DNA of 64,000 bases from Bacillus sp. USDA818B3_A (GCF_009928415.1 NZ_JAABNN010000015.1:57206-121205); one strand, 5' to 3'. Counted from the stretch's first letter, positions 8,539-16,480 are shown. The notes: generated by a model not told the origin, from the sequence alone. Program-made: numbers and translations.

Positions 8539-9024
8539 TTACGAACAAGTTTGAGTTTCTGTGATTACAGCTCCTGCTGCAATCAATTCTTGTTCTTTAT
8601 CAATAATCTTCTGAACTTTTTTTCCAGATCTAGCTTCTTCAAATTCGGAATTCAGATATGCTTCAGCAAGTTTTTTTGCAAGCTCTGGTCCGATAATTTG
8701 AGCACCCATGGTAATAATCTGAGCATTATTGCTTTTGCGAGCTCGTTCTGCCGAATAGATATCGTGAGTCGTTGCGGCTCTTATTCCTGGATATTTACAT
8801 GCAGCAATCGCCACTCCAAGTCCAGTTCCGCAAATTAAGATTCCACGATCAACAGACCCTTCGCTGATGTCCTTTGCCACTTCAAATGCAACATCCGGAT
8901 AATCAACTGAATCACATGTGCGGCATCCATAGTCTACCATTTCGAACCCTTTTTCTTGTAAGAATTCTTTTAAAGTGTCTTTTAACACTACCCCATTGTT
9001 ATCGCTGCCAATCGCAACTTTCAT
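8539..9024 (-). CDS. RpiB/LacAB-family isomerase, second copy
   Basis: 161 residues from the ATG of MKVAIGSDNN, which has a GAGAGGG Shine-Dalgarno; the ATG 30 nt upstream lacks one. The cysteine loop CGTGLGVAIAACK and THDIYSAERA are present. The usual histidine of the N-terminal SDH motif is asparagine (SDNNG), unlike the first copy at 2719. Substrate preference is therefore likely to differ, for example towards tetrulose phosphates. The family assignment is firm and the substrate is not. Upstream lie two copies of TTTCGATTACTTTCA. Confidence 0.82.
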   Translation of the reverse strand: MKVAIGSDNNGVVLKDTLKEFLQEKGFEMVDYGCRTCDSVDYPDVAFEVAKDISEGSVDRGILICGTGLGVAIAACKYPGIRAATTHDIYSAERARKSNNAQIITMGAQIIGPELAKKLAEAYLNSEFEEARSGKKVQKIIDKEQELIAAGAVITETQTCS

Positions 9025-9038
9025 ATCCAATCCCTCTC

Positions 9039-9053
9039 TTTCGATTACTTTCA
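9039..9053. promoter_or_regulatory. Candidate operator upstream of rpiB2, copy 1
   Basis: TTTCGATTACTTTCA, just upstream of the rpiB2 Shine-Dalgarno. An identical 15-mer occurs 242 bp further upstream. Related GAAAG/CGAAA elements lie in front of rpiB. Confidence 0.4.
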
Positions 9054-9280
9054 TTTGTTGTTAAATCAATTATATGATTCCGCTTTCACTTAGTCAATAT
9101 TTTTTTCATTTTTAATCATAATGTAATTTTTCGATAAAATAATAATGAACATCAACAATAATCGGATGAACTCGTTTATTTATAACGATTTTTTAATAGA
9201 ATCTTCTATTTTCTATAAAAACATTTGCAAAGATAAAATTAATAACACTTATTACTTTTAACGTTTTTTCCTTTAATTAC

Positions 9281-9295
9281 TTTCGATTACTTTCA
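9281..9295. promoter_or_regulatory. Candidate operator upstream of rpiB2, copy 2
   Basis: Second exact TTTCGATTACTTTCA. It is embedded in an ATTAC-TTTCG-ATTAC-TTTCA direct repeat next to the terminator of the opposite operon. Two operators about 240 bp apart would suit DNA looping. The gap 9054-9280 is AT-rich and holds nothing else recognisable. Confidence 0.35.
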
Positions 9296-9301
9296 AATCA
9301 T

Positions 9302-9329
9302 AAAAAAACCGCATGGTGCCCCATGCGGT
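9302..9329 (-). terminator. Terminator of the fumarate/dicarboxylate operon
   Basis: CCGCATGG-TGCC-CCATGCGG hairpin followed in the minus direction by TTTTTTT. It marks the end of the 16.2-9.3 kb operon, just past the 111-residue ORF. Confidence 0.9.
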
Positions 9330-9342
9330 CAAATTTGTGAAC

Positions 9343-9678
9343 CTATTTCTTAACGTACTTATAAACACCGGTTTTTAGCTTAATTTTAATGAAGTCTTCA
9401 AGTCTAGCCGCCCAAGAGTCAGCCATGTTCTCTGGATTAAAAACTGCTGCACCATTTCGAACCTTAATCCATTTCTTCGTATCTTCATCTTGAAAATAGC
9501 CGGTAATAGTTGTCGACAATGGATGAAATGGGTCGCGAGAAGAATAAATCGTCCCATGAAAAATATAGCTTTCACCGTACTGGTCATGAATCCAATCATC
9601 ATGGACATTTAGCAGCCAGAGACTTCCTTTATCCAATCTCCCCACCAATTTCGCTCTTTTTTCCATAACATATTGCAT
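9343..9678 (-). CDS. Uncharacterised 111-residue protein, last gene of the fumarate reductase operon
   Basis: Not recognised. Soluble, with no signal peptide, membrane segment or cysteine cluster. It is rich in aromatic residues (several Trp and Tyr), with a mixed beta-type middle and a basic C-terminus ending KYVKK. The start is supported by AAAGGGGGGAG 5 nt upstream. It begins 36 nt after the HdrB-like gene and ends just before a strong terminator, so it is very likely co-transcribed with the reductase genes. A role as assembly or accessory factor is only a guess from position. Confidence 0.65.
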   Translation of the reverse strand: MQYVMEKRAKLVGRLDKGSLWLLNVHDDWIHDQYGESYIFHGTIYSSRDPFHPLSTTITGYFQDEDTKKWIKVRNGAAVFNPENMADSWAARLEDFIKIKLKTGVYKYVKK

Positions 9679-9714
9679 AGAAACTCCCCCCTTTATAGCG
9701 GACTAGAAACTTTA

Positions 9715-10593
9715 CTAAACCAATACCTCATTTAGAATCGGAATGGCATTAACAACATGTCTTTGAATGGCGAGCTCTTCTGGAGAGAATCCTAATGCCA
9801 GCCCGATCAGCTGCGGCAAGTGGAGTATAGGCATCGTAATATCTTCACCAAACCCTTTCTGTGCATCCGGCTGATACGCATCAAGCTGCATTTGGCACAA
9901 TGGACATGGGGTCACAATACAGTCAGCACCTTGCGCCTTTGGCGATAAGCAATTCTTTCCTGTAAGATCCATTACTTCTCGTTCTGCTGGAAAAACAGCA
10001 TGGAAGCCGCAGCAGGCAAGACGCTGATCAAAATCAACACTCTCCGCGCCTAATACACTTGCAACCATTTCCATCGACTGCGGGTTCATGTGGTTCTCAA
10101 ACCCCATGATATTTGGCGGCATCAGGATGTGACAGCCATAAAAGTTGGCTACCTTTAAGCCCGTCAACGGACGTTTCACCTTTGCCCTTAGATTTTCTAA
10201 ACCATAGTCCTGGATTAATGCCCAAAGTAAATGAGTGACTTCAACGGTACCTTTATACTCCATTCCCGCTCGGTTAAGGCCTTCATTCACCTTAGTACGC
10301 ATCTTTTCATTTTTATCCATTTTGAGCTTAGCCGTACGAAGCATTAAGGTACACGTATTACATACGGTGATAAGCTTATCTACCTTTAGCTCCTCTGCCA
10401 AAGCGATATTCCGGGCATTGATAGATGTGGCCAAAAGGTCATCGACATCTTGAATATGACTGGCGCCGCAACAGGTCCAGCCGTTCAGTTCAATTAGTTC
10501 GATTCCTAGAGCCGCGGCCACTTTTTTCGTAGAAATCATCAACTCTTCTGCTGCAGATTCCAATGTACAGCCTGGGAAAAATGCATATCTCAT
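9715..10593 (-). CDS. HdrB-like CCG-domain subunit of succinate dehydrogenase/fumarate reductase (SdhE/MfrE/TfrB-C type)
   Basis: 292 residues with two cysteine-rich CCG domains. Domain 1 has C9, CC at 41-42 and CxxC at 78/81. Domain 2 has C154, CC at 194-195 and CxxC at 230/233. This is the heterodisulfide reductase B signature, known to hold unusual [4Fe-4S] clusters. In type-E succinate:quinone reductases (Sulfolobus SdhE, Campylobacter and Wolinella MfrE) and in methanogen thiol:fumarate reductase this protein replaces the membrane anchor. It overlaps the iron-sulfur subunit by 4 nt, implying translational coupling. There is no transmembrane helix, so membrane contact would be peripheral. 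The electron donor (menaquinol or a thiol) cannot be told from the sequence. Confidence 0.88.
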   Translation of the reverse strand: MRYAFFPGCTLESAAEELMISTKKVAAALGIELIELNGWTCCGASHIQDVDDLLATSINARNIALAEELKVDKLITVCNTCTLMLRTAKLKMDKNEKMRTKVNEGLNRAGMEYKGTVEVTHLLWALIQDYGLENLRAKVKRPLTGLKVANFYGCHILMPPNIMGFENHMNPQSMEMVASVLGAESVDFDQRLACCGFHAVFPAEREVMDLTGKNCLSPKAQGADCIVTPCPLCQMQLDAYQPDAQKGFGEDITMPILHLPQLIGLALGFSPEELAIQRHVVNAIPILNEVLV

Positions 10594-11549
10594 GATTCGC
10601 TTACCTCCTGTGCAAACTTATAAAGTTCTCTAACACCCTTAATCCCTTCTACTTCTTTCGGGATATGGAATGGGTTGATTTTTCCTTTTCGAATCATCCT
10701 TAGGGCAAATGGTACTTTTGTCATCGCAGTTGTGATTAGACCATCTGTTTTGACCGGGAGCATGACTTCATTTAAACGGCCTTTTTTCTTAACGTCATCA
10801 TGAAATGCATAGGCATGCTTTGCTCCTTGGTTTCGTACCTCTCCCATCTTAATCGTTTCCTGGCGCAGATAGGAGATTTGCTCGGTTAATGGAATTCCTT
10901 TTGGACACTTGGTGACACACTGCATGCAGTGCAGGCACTTCCATAATTCATTTTCAAAAGCCGGCATGATATGTTCTTCAGGTGCAGCGTCCCTTGAATC
11001 AACGGCAAAGCGGTAGGCCCGGTTTAGGATAAATGGATCTAAATACGTTCCATCGTTGACTGCGAGCTGATTACATTCAGAAGCACAAATCCCGCACAGG
11101 ATACAATCCGTTGGGGCTGCAATCTGATGAAAGTCTTCTTCACTCTGAATAAATCCATCTTCTTTGCTGCCTTCCTCAGAAGGGATAAGCCACGGCTTAA
11201 CTTTCTCCATCTTTTCCATTTTGGGTTCCCAAGCAACAGCTAAGTCCTTGATAACCTCAAAGTTATTTAAAGGTTCAAATACAAGCCTGTTCGTCTGAAA
11301 CGTCTCGAGCACTTCATCTAATGAAGTTTTACAAACTAGAAAGGCATTGTCATTAATTCTAACCGCACAGCTTCCACAAATGGCATGACGGCAAGCGGAT
11401 GTAAATACTAGCGTCGGGTCGAGCTGTTTCCGAATTGTCGTTAACACCCAAAGAATCGTTTTGCCCTTTTCATATGGCAATTCATAATCCTGATACCATT
11501 CGCTTTCGCCATCAAATCTCTTAATTTTAAAATATAGGTTTGTATACAT
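10590..11549 (-). CDS. sdhB: Fumarate reductase/succinate dehydrogenase iron-sulfur subunit, type E
   Basis: 319 residues. The N-terminal [2Fe-2S] ferredoxin domain has C53, C58, C61 and C73. The C-terminal part has CxxCxxCxxxC at 149-159 and CxxCxxCxxxCP at 205-215. Classical SdhB has C-x5-C-x3-CP at the second site and binds [3Fe-4S]. Here an extra cysteine (C208) makes a full CxxC set, as in type-E enzymes thought to carry a second [4Fe-4S] cluster. It links the flavoprotein to the CCG subunit. Its start overlaps the flavoprotein stop by 1 nt. It is about 70 residues longer than the classical subunit. Confidence 0.92.
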   Translation of the reverse strand: MYTNLYFKIKRFDGESEWYQDYELPYEKGKTILWVLTTIRKQLDPTLVFTSACRHAICGSCAVRINDNAFLVCKTSLDEVLETFQTNRLVFEPLNNFEVIKDLAVAWEPKMEKMEKVKPWLIPSEEGSKEDGFIQSEEDFHQIAAPTDCILCGICASECNQLAVNDGTYLDPFILNRAYRFAVDSRDAAPEEHIMPAFENELWKCLHCMQCVTKCPKGIPLTEQISYLRQETIKMGEVRNQGAKHAYAFHDDVKKKGRLNEVMLPVKTDGLITTAMTKVPFALRMIRKGKINPFHIPKEVEGIKGVRELYKFAQEVSES

Positions 11550-13258
11550 TAGTATTTCCGCTCCTCCGGCTGGTATTTTGTAATCTTCACCGGGCTATAT
11601 TCCAAACGATATTGGTCTCCATCTTGATAAATCAATGTATGTTTAAGGAAATTGGCATCATCACGTGTTGGATAGTCGGCACGAGAATGAGAACCACGAC
11701 TCTCCTTGCGGTTCAGCGCCCCCATGGAAATCGCTTTGGCCAACTTCAAAATATTTCCGATCTCAACGTAATTAATAAAGGCCATATTATACTTTTCAGA
11801 GGAATCTCCAATCATAGCATCTTTATATTCTTCCAAAAGCTCGGACACTTTCTGATAGGCCTTTTCCATATCACTTTCGTTTCTAAAAATTCCTACATTA
11901 TTCCACATTGTTTCGGCTAGTTCATCGCGAATCTTGAACATATTAATGCCAGTTTTCTTCTCGCGTATGCTGTTGAACTTCTCCACCCATTCGTCTGTAT
12001 CACGCAGTAACTTTTCTGTAGAAGTAAACGAACGACGCTTCGCACTTTCCTTTGCACCCAATCCAGCGTACTTTCCAAAAAGTACAACGTCAGCCACCGA
12101 ATTGCCGCCAAGCCGGTTGGCGCCATGAATCGAGACGCTGCAGCATTCACCTGCGGCATGAATGCCTTCAATCGGAGTACTGCAAGTACTAAAGTCACTG
12201 ATGTGAATACCGCCCATCGTATAATGGCAGCTCGGACGAATCGGCACCGGCTCTTTAACCAGATCGACACCTTCAAAATCCAACGCCAGCTCCCTTACCT
12301 GCGGAAGGCGCTCCATAATTTTCTTTTCGCCTAAATGGCGAAGGTCCATTAGTACATAGGAGCCCATTCCTTCCCCAAAACCGCGGCCTTCTTTAATTTC
12401 GGTCTCAATCGATCTTGAAACCAAATCACGCGGACCAAGCTCCATTTTTTCTGGAGCATAGCGGGCCATAAACCGCTCGCCGTCCTTATTGATTAAATAG
12501 CCGCCTTCTCCGCGGCAGGCTTCTGATAAAAGAACACCTGTGGAAGCTAGACCAGTTGGGTGGAATTGCACAAATTCCGGGTCCTTCAATGGAATCCCCG
12601 CATTAAAGCAGGCTGCAGTTCCGTCACCTGTCATATTAATCGCATTCGTGGTTCGGCTCCAATACACACGGCCAAAGCCGCCGGTGGCAATCACAACAGA
12701 TTTTGCTTGAATCGAATGGATTTCACCGCTGCGAATATCCATTGCAACAATCCCTTCAAAATTGCCGTTGTTCACAGAAAGGGACAACAGGTACCAACCA
12801 TTGTGGAAATTGACGCCATTTTTCAAGCATTGTTCATATAGGGCATGCAGGATAACGTGTCCAGTTTTATCGGCTGAATAGCAAGTTCTTGGGCTCGAAG
12901 CGCCACCAAATGGCCTTTGGGCAATCCGGCCATTCTCATCTCTTGAAAAAGGAACCCCGAAATAATCGAGTTCAGAAATGACCTTTGGCATATTTGTGGT
13001 AAAAAATTCAACGGCATCCTGGTCGGCTAAAAAGTCACTGCCCTTGACCGTATCGCGAAAATGGCTTTCAGGAGAATCATTGGCATCCCGATAGCCCATT
13101 GCCGCGTTAATGCCACCTTGTGCAGCTCCCGTATGCGAACGTGTCGGGAAAATTTTTGAAAGGCAAGCGACGCGAAGGCTCTTGTCCTCACTAGCAGAGA
13201 GGGCTGCCATCATACCAGCCCCACCCGCTCCTATAATTACGACATCATAGCTTAGCAT
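11549..13258 (-). CDS. sdhA: Fumarate reductase/succinate dehydrogenase flavoprotein subunit
   Basis: 569 residues from the ATG with GAGGAG 8 nt upstream; an earlier in-frame ATG precedes that site and is rejected. The FAD-binding GAGGAGMMAAL is at 10-20. The histidine expected to carry covalent FAD is H42 in RSHTGAAQGG. Active-site motifs HPTG and PSCHYTMGGI are present. It interconverts fumarate and succinate. There is no twin-arginine signal, so unlike Wolinella MfrA this enzyme is cytoplasmic. With fumarase upstream and a Rex-type operator at the operon head, reduction of fumarate under oxygen limitation is favoured, but the reverse direction is not excluded. Confidence 0.93.
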   Translation of the reverse strand: MLSYDVVIIGAGGAGMMAALSASEDKSLRVACLSKIFPTRSHTGAAQGGINAAMGYRDANDSPESHFRDTVKGSDFLADQDAVEFFTTNMPKVISELDYFGVPFSRDENGRIAQRPFGGASSPRTCYSADKTGHVILHALYEQCLKNGVNFHNGWYLLSLSVNNGNFEGIVAMDIRSGEIHSIQAKSVVIATGGFGRVYWSRTTNAINMTGDGTAACFNAGIPLKDPEFVQFHPTGLASTGVLLSEACRGEGGYLINKDGERFMARYAPEKMELGPRDLVSRSIETEIKEGRGFGEGMGSYVLMDLRHLGEKKIMERLPQVRELALDFEGVDLVKEPVPIRPSCHYTMGGIHISDFSTCSTPIEGIHAAGECCSVSIHGANRLGGNSVADVVLFGKYAGLGAKESAKRRSFTSTEKLLRDTDEWVEKFNSIREKKTGINMFKIRDELAETMWNNVGIFRNESDMEKAYQKVSELLEEYKDAMIGDSSEKYNMAFINYVEIGNILKLAKAISMGALNRKESRGSHSRADYPTRDDANFLKHTLIYQDGDQYRLEYSPVKITKYQPEERKY

Positions 13259-13282
13259 GGTTGTTTCTCCTCGATTCATGTT

Positions 13283-13843
13283 TTAATCTACTACTCTATA
13301 TTTTTCTACTCCAAATTTGTATAAGTCGTTTCCTTCACTGTCCACTGCGACAATGCAAGGGTAATCGGTCACTTCCATCCGGCGGATCGCTTCTGGTCCC
13401 AGTTCTTCATAGGCGACAATATCTACTTTTTTAATCGTATCGGCAATCAGGGCTGCCGCACCGCCGATGGCCGCAAAGTAAACCGCCCCGTTTTTCTTCA
13501 TAGATTCAATCACCGCTTGGCTTCTCGGTCCTTTTCCAATCATGCCCTTTAAGCCCTGGTCAAGCATCTGCGGCGAAAAAGCATCCATCCGTCCGCTTGT
13601 CGTCGGGCCGCAGGAGCCAATGACCTTTCCCGGTTTAGCAGGAGTCGGTCCTGCGTAATAAATCACTTGGCCATCAACATCAATGGGAAGTGGTTGATTG
13701 TCTTTTAAGGCATCGACCATATTTTTATGGGCGGCATCCCTTGCTGAGTAGATGACGCCGGAAATGCTGACTTGGTCGCCAGCCCGTAAATCTTTGATCT
13801 GTTCATATGTTAATGGTGTGGTCAATTTTTTAATGGTTGTCAT
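13283..13843 (-). CDS. fumB: Class I fumarate hydratase, beta subunit
   Basis: 186 residues from the ATG of MTTIKKL, with AAGGGGTG 6 nt upstream; an in-frame GTG 9 nt earlier lies inside that site. The GSCGPTTSGRMD motif and the GKGPRSQAVIE segment are typical of the fumarase/tartrate dehydratase C-terminal domain. It pairs with the alpha subunit directly upstream (12 nt gap) to form the oxygen-sensitive [4Fe-4S] hydratase that interconverts malate and fumarate. L-tartrate dehydratase (TtdB) is the main alternative. Confidence 0.88.
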   Translation of the reverse strand: MTTIKKLTTPLTYEQIKDLRAGDQVSISGVIYSARDAAHKNMVDALKDNQPLPIDVDGQVIYYAGPTPAKPGKVIGSCGPTTSGRMDAFSPQMLDQGLKGMIGKGPRSQAVIESMKKNGAVYFAAIGGAAALIADTIKKVDIVAYEELGPEAIRRMEVTDYPCIVAVDSEGNDLYKFGVEKYRVVD

Positions 13844-13855
13844 CTTGTACACCCC

Positions 13856-14701
13856 TTATAAAATGGCTTCTTTATGGCGTGCTGCGTGGCAATTTAATGT
13901 CACACAGACAGGCATCATCGCGATATGGGTTGGATATGTTTCAATGTGAACGGCAAGAGCTGTCACCTTTCCACCAAAGCCTTGAGGCCCGATGCCAAGC
14001 TTGTTAATCCGTTCGAGCAGTTCTGCTTCCATCTCGGCGTAAGCTGGATTCGGGTTCGGTTCACCGGCTTTTCTTGCTAATGCTTTTTTCGCGAGTAACG
14101 TACATTTGTCCATGGTGCCGCCGATGCCTACTCCGACAATCACTGGAGGACATGGATTTCCGCCTGCCTGGGTGATGGAATTGACAATAAAGTCTTTTAC
14201 ACCTTCCGCTCCCTCTGCCGGCTTGCACATTTTAACAGCCCCCATATTCTCACTGCCGGCGCCTTTCGGAAGTACTTCAAGCTTTACTTTGTCGCCTGGG
14301 ACAATTTCCATATGGATGACAGCCGGGGTATTATCTCCTGTGTTTTTGCGGTCCAATACCGGGTCTTTGACAACGGACTTACGTAAGTAGCCTTCCTCAT
14401 AGCCCTGACGGACACCTTCGTTGATTGCTTCCGTTAAATCACCGTCAACGATGCGGGCGTCTTGGCCCACCTCTACAAATACCACGGTCATTCCGGTATC
14501 CTGACACATTGGCGCGTGTTCAGCACGCGCTAACTTTACATTTTTTAAAATCTTTTCGAGACTATATTTACCGAACTCGGATTCTTCTTTTTCCAGACCT
14601 GCTGCAATCAGAGCTTCTACATCCTCTGGAAGGTCACAAGCCGCTTGCATGCAAAGTTCTTTTACAGTCTGGGTAATTAATTTAGTTGATATTTCGCGCA
14701 T
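13856..14701 (-). CDS. fumA: Class I fumarate hydratase, alpha subunit
   Basis: 281 residues, typical for the split class I enzyme. Cluster cysteines are in APMCQDTGMT, GGNPCPPVIVGVGIGG and DKCTLLAKKAL. It dehydrates malate to fumarate, or tartrate to oxaloacetate if it is a TtdA type. Adjacent fumarate reductase genes favour fumarase, because tartrate dehydration would not supply fumarate directly. It lies 24 nt after the transporter gene in the same operon. Bacillaceae normally have an oxygen-stable class II fumarase, so this extra iron-sulfur enzyme suits low-oxygen use. Confidence 0.88.
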   Translation of the reverse strand: MREISTKLITQTVKELCMQAACDLPEDVEALIAAGLEKEESEFGKYSLEKILKNVKLARAEHAPMCQDTGMTVVFVEVGQDARIVDGDLTEAINEGVRQGYEEGYLRKSVVKDPVLDRKNTGDNTPAVIHMEIVPGDKVKLEVLPKGAGSENMGAVKMCKPAEGAEGVKDFIVNSITQAGGNPCPPVIVGVGIGGTMDKCTLLAKKALARKAGEPNPNPAYAEMEAELLERINKLGIGPQGFGGKVTALAVHIETYPTHIAMMPVCVTLNCHAARHKEAIL

Positions 14702-14725
14702 TGTATTTCTCTCCTTTAAAATGAT

Positions 14726-16198
14726 TTACCATAGACCTAATACTTTCCACCACATGCCGCCGACGCCTAGCCAGACGACAATATGAATGATGGAAATGAT
14801 AAAGCCAAGCGACCACCATTTATTCTGGGACACATATCCGCTTCCGAAAAATACCGGTGCCGGTCCGCAGCTATAATGAGTGATACAGCCAAAAAGGTTA
14901 CTAAATACACCTAACACTAAAGCCGATACAACCGGCGGTGCTCCAGCTGCAACCAATACCGCAAGGAAAGCGGAGTACATTGCACTAACGTGGGCGGTGT
15001 TGCTGGCAAAGAAATAATGAGAGTAAAAATAGACCACAGACAGAATTACTAATGTCCACATCCATGGCATACCGTGTACGGCACCTTGCATGGTTTTACT
15101 GAACCATGGAATTAACCCTAATTCGTTCAGGAAGCTTGCCATCATAACCAGGACGGAGAACCAAATTAACGTATCCCAAGCTCCTTCTTCTTTTTTAATA
15201 TCTGACCAAGAAAGGACTTGTGTGACAAGCAGTGCTCCTAAACCAATAAAGGCTGTTGTCGTTGCACTGATATTTAAGTTCGTTCCAAAAATCCAAAGTG
15301 CTAAGATCAAGAGGAATACACCGATCATGTAGTATTCTTCTTTTTTCAATGGACCCATTTCTTTTAATTTCTTTTCCGCCATTTGCGTTGCTTGCGGTGT
15401 TTCTTTAATTTCTGGCGGATATAATTTATAGATCACAAGTGGGATTAAGATTAAGCTAAGCAGACCCGGGACGATGGCTGCTGTTGCCCAGCCCATCCAG
15501 CTGATATGTTTTCCGGTAATGTCACCAGCGATCTGAACCGCCAAAGGGTTAGCCGCCATCGCCGTTAGGAACATCGCTGACGTAATCATGTCGCCTTGGA
15601 AGGCTACTTTTGTTAAAAATGCCCCGACTTTTCGCTCCGTTCCGTCTCCGACTTTCGAGCCGTAAGCTTCTGACAGAGAGCGGATGATTGGGAGCAGGAT
15701 ACCGCCTGCACGAGCAGTGTTTGAAGGCATCGCCGGAGATAAAATCAAGTCGCTGGCAATCAGCGAATACGATAATCCAAGTGTTCTTTTCCCAAACTTT
15801 TTCACAAACATATAGGCAACCCTTGTGCCTAAGCCCGTTTTAATAAATCCTCTTGAAATGAAAAACGCAATAACAATTAACCAAATCGTTGTATTTTGAA
15901 ATCCGCTAAGCGACTGCTCAATGGTAAGTGTTTGAGTCAGGACGGTAGCCATTAAGGCTAAAATCGAAACACTTCCCATTGGAAGCGGCTTGATGATTAA
16001 GCCGACAATTGTCGCTACGAAAATTGCCAGCAAGTGCCATGCTTGAGTGGACAAGCCATGCGGCGGATGAATGAACCAAATAATCGCTCCAATTGCAACG
16101 GTAATCAACAATGGTACTAATTTTACTTCTGCAGGATGTTTTACCTTGACTTGCGGGTTTTTGGGATGCTGCGTTACTTTCGAAACAGGAATAGCCAT
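14726..16198 (-). CDS. DASS-family dicarboxylate transporter (CitT/TtdT/YflS type)
   Basis: 490 residues with 12 or more hydrophobic segments. The family features SLSGFQNTTIWLI, SPAMPSNTARAGGILLP and SNLFGCITHYSCGPAPV match the divalent anion:Na+ symporter/antiporter family, which includes E. coli CitT and TtdT and B. subtilis YflS. Likely substrates are malate, fumarate, succinate or tartrate, in either symport or exchange for succinate. First gene of the operon; AAGGAG precedes the ATG. The 5' region carries a Rex-like operator and TTCACAA half-sites, and a CitAB-type two-component system lies just upstream. Confidence 0.88.
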   Translation of the reverse strand: MAIPVSKVTQHPKNPQVKVKHPAEVKLVPLLITVAIGAIIWFIHPPHGLSTQAWHLLAIFVATIVGLIIKPLPMGSVSILALMATVLTQTLTIEQSLSGFQNTTIWLIVIAFFISRGFIKTGLGTRVAYMFVKKFGKRTLGLSYSLIASDLILSPAMPSNTARAGGILLPIIRSLSEAYGSKVGDGTERKVGAFLTKVAFQGDMITSAMFLTAMAANPLAVQIAGDITGKHISWMGWATAAIVPGLLSLILIPLVIYKLYPPEIKETPQATQMAEKKLKEMGPLKKEEYYMIGVFLLILALWIFGTNLNISATTTAFIGLGALLVTQVLSWSDIKKEEGAWDTLIWFSVLVMMASFLNELGLIPWFSKTMQGAVHGMPWMWTLVILSVVYFYSHYFFASNTAHVSAMYSAFLAVLVAAGAPPVVSALVLGVFSNLFGCITHYSCGPAPVFFGSGYVSQNKWWSLGFIISIIHIVVWLGVGGMWWKVLGLW

Positions 16199-16249
16199 TT
16201 TTTCATCTCCTTTTAGATTTGAATTACTTTGTTCACAAAATGTTCAATC

Positions 16250-16267
16250 TTGTGAAGTATTTCACAA
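16250..16267. promoter_or_regulatory. Rex-type operator upstream of the DASS-fumarase-fumarate reductase operon
   Basis: TTGTGAAGTATTTCACAA, a perfect 7-bp inverted repeat fitting the Rex pattern TTGTGA-N6-TCACAA. It is 52 nt upstream of the first start codon. A further TTCACAA half-site is at 16232-16238. Rex represses when NAD+ is high and releases when NADH builds up, so the operon should be induced by oxygen limitation. The TTCACAA units might also serve the neighbouring response regulator. Confidence 0.65.
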
Positions 16268-16480
16268 ACATTTTTAATAAAATAACTGCTAATCCAAGAT
16301 TAGTAGTTTCCTAATGAAGCGGCTGATCTGTACGGATATAAATTTTTAACCATCGATCCCCCCGTCGCCAATCTATTTCTTAAATCTGTAATTAAAGAAT
16401 AATAGATTCGGCAGTCCGTTTATAGTTTACGGAAGTTATTAAAAACTTTTGTAACTAAAGTTACTAATAACAAAAGCGGA
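16268..16480. other. Gap upstream of the dicarboxylate operon, no gene seen
   Basis: AT-rich non-coding sequence between the Rex-type site and the hairpin repeat. It presumably contains the operon promoter; I cannot place the -10 and -35 confidently. Confidence 0.4.

Noticed and set aside
14106..14390. 94-codon plus-strand ORF inside fumA
   Set aside because: Antisense shadow of a well-conserved gene; no ribosome site and low-complexity composition.
13283..14701. L-tartrate dehydratase TtdAB
   Set aside because: Cannot be excluded by sequence, but linkage to fumarate reductase favours fumarase; the alpha subunit is also shorter than TtdA.
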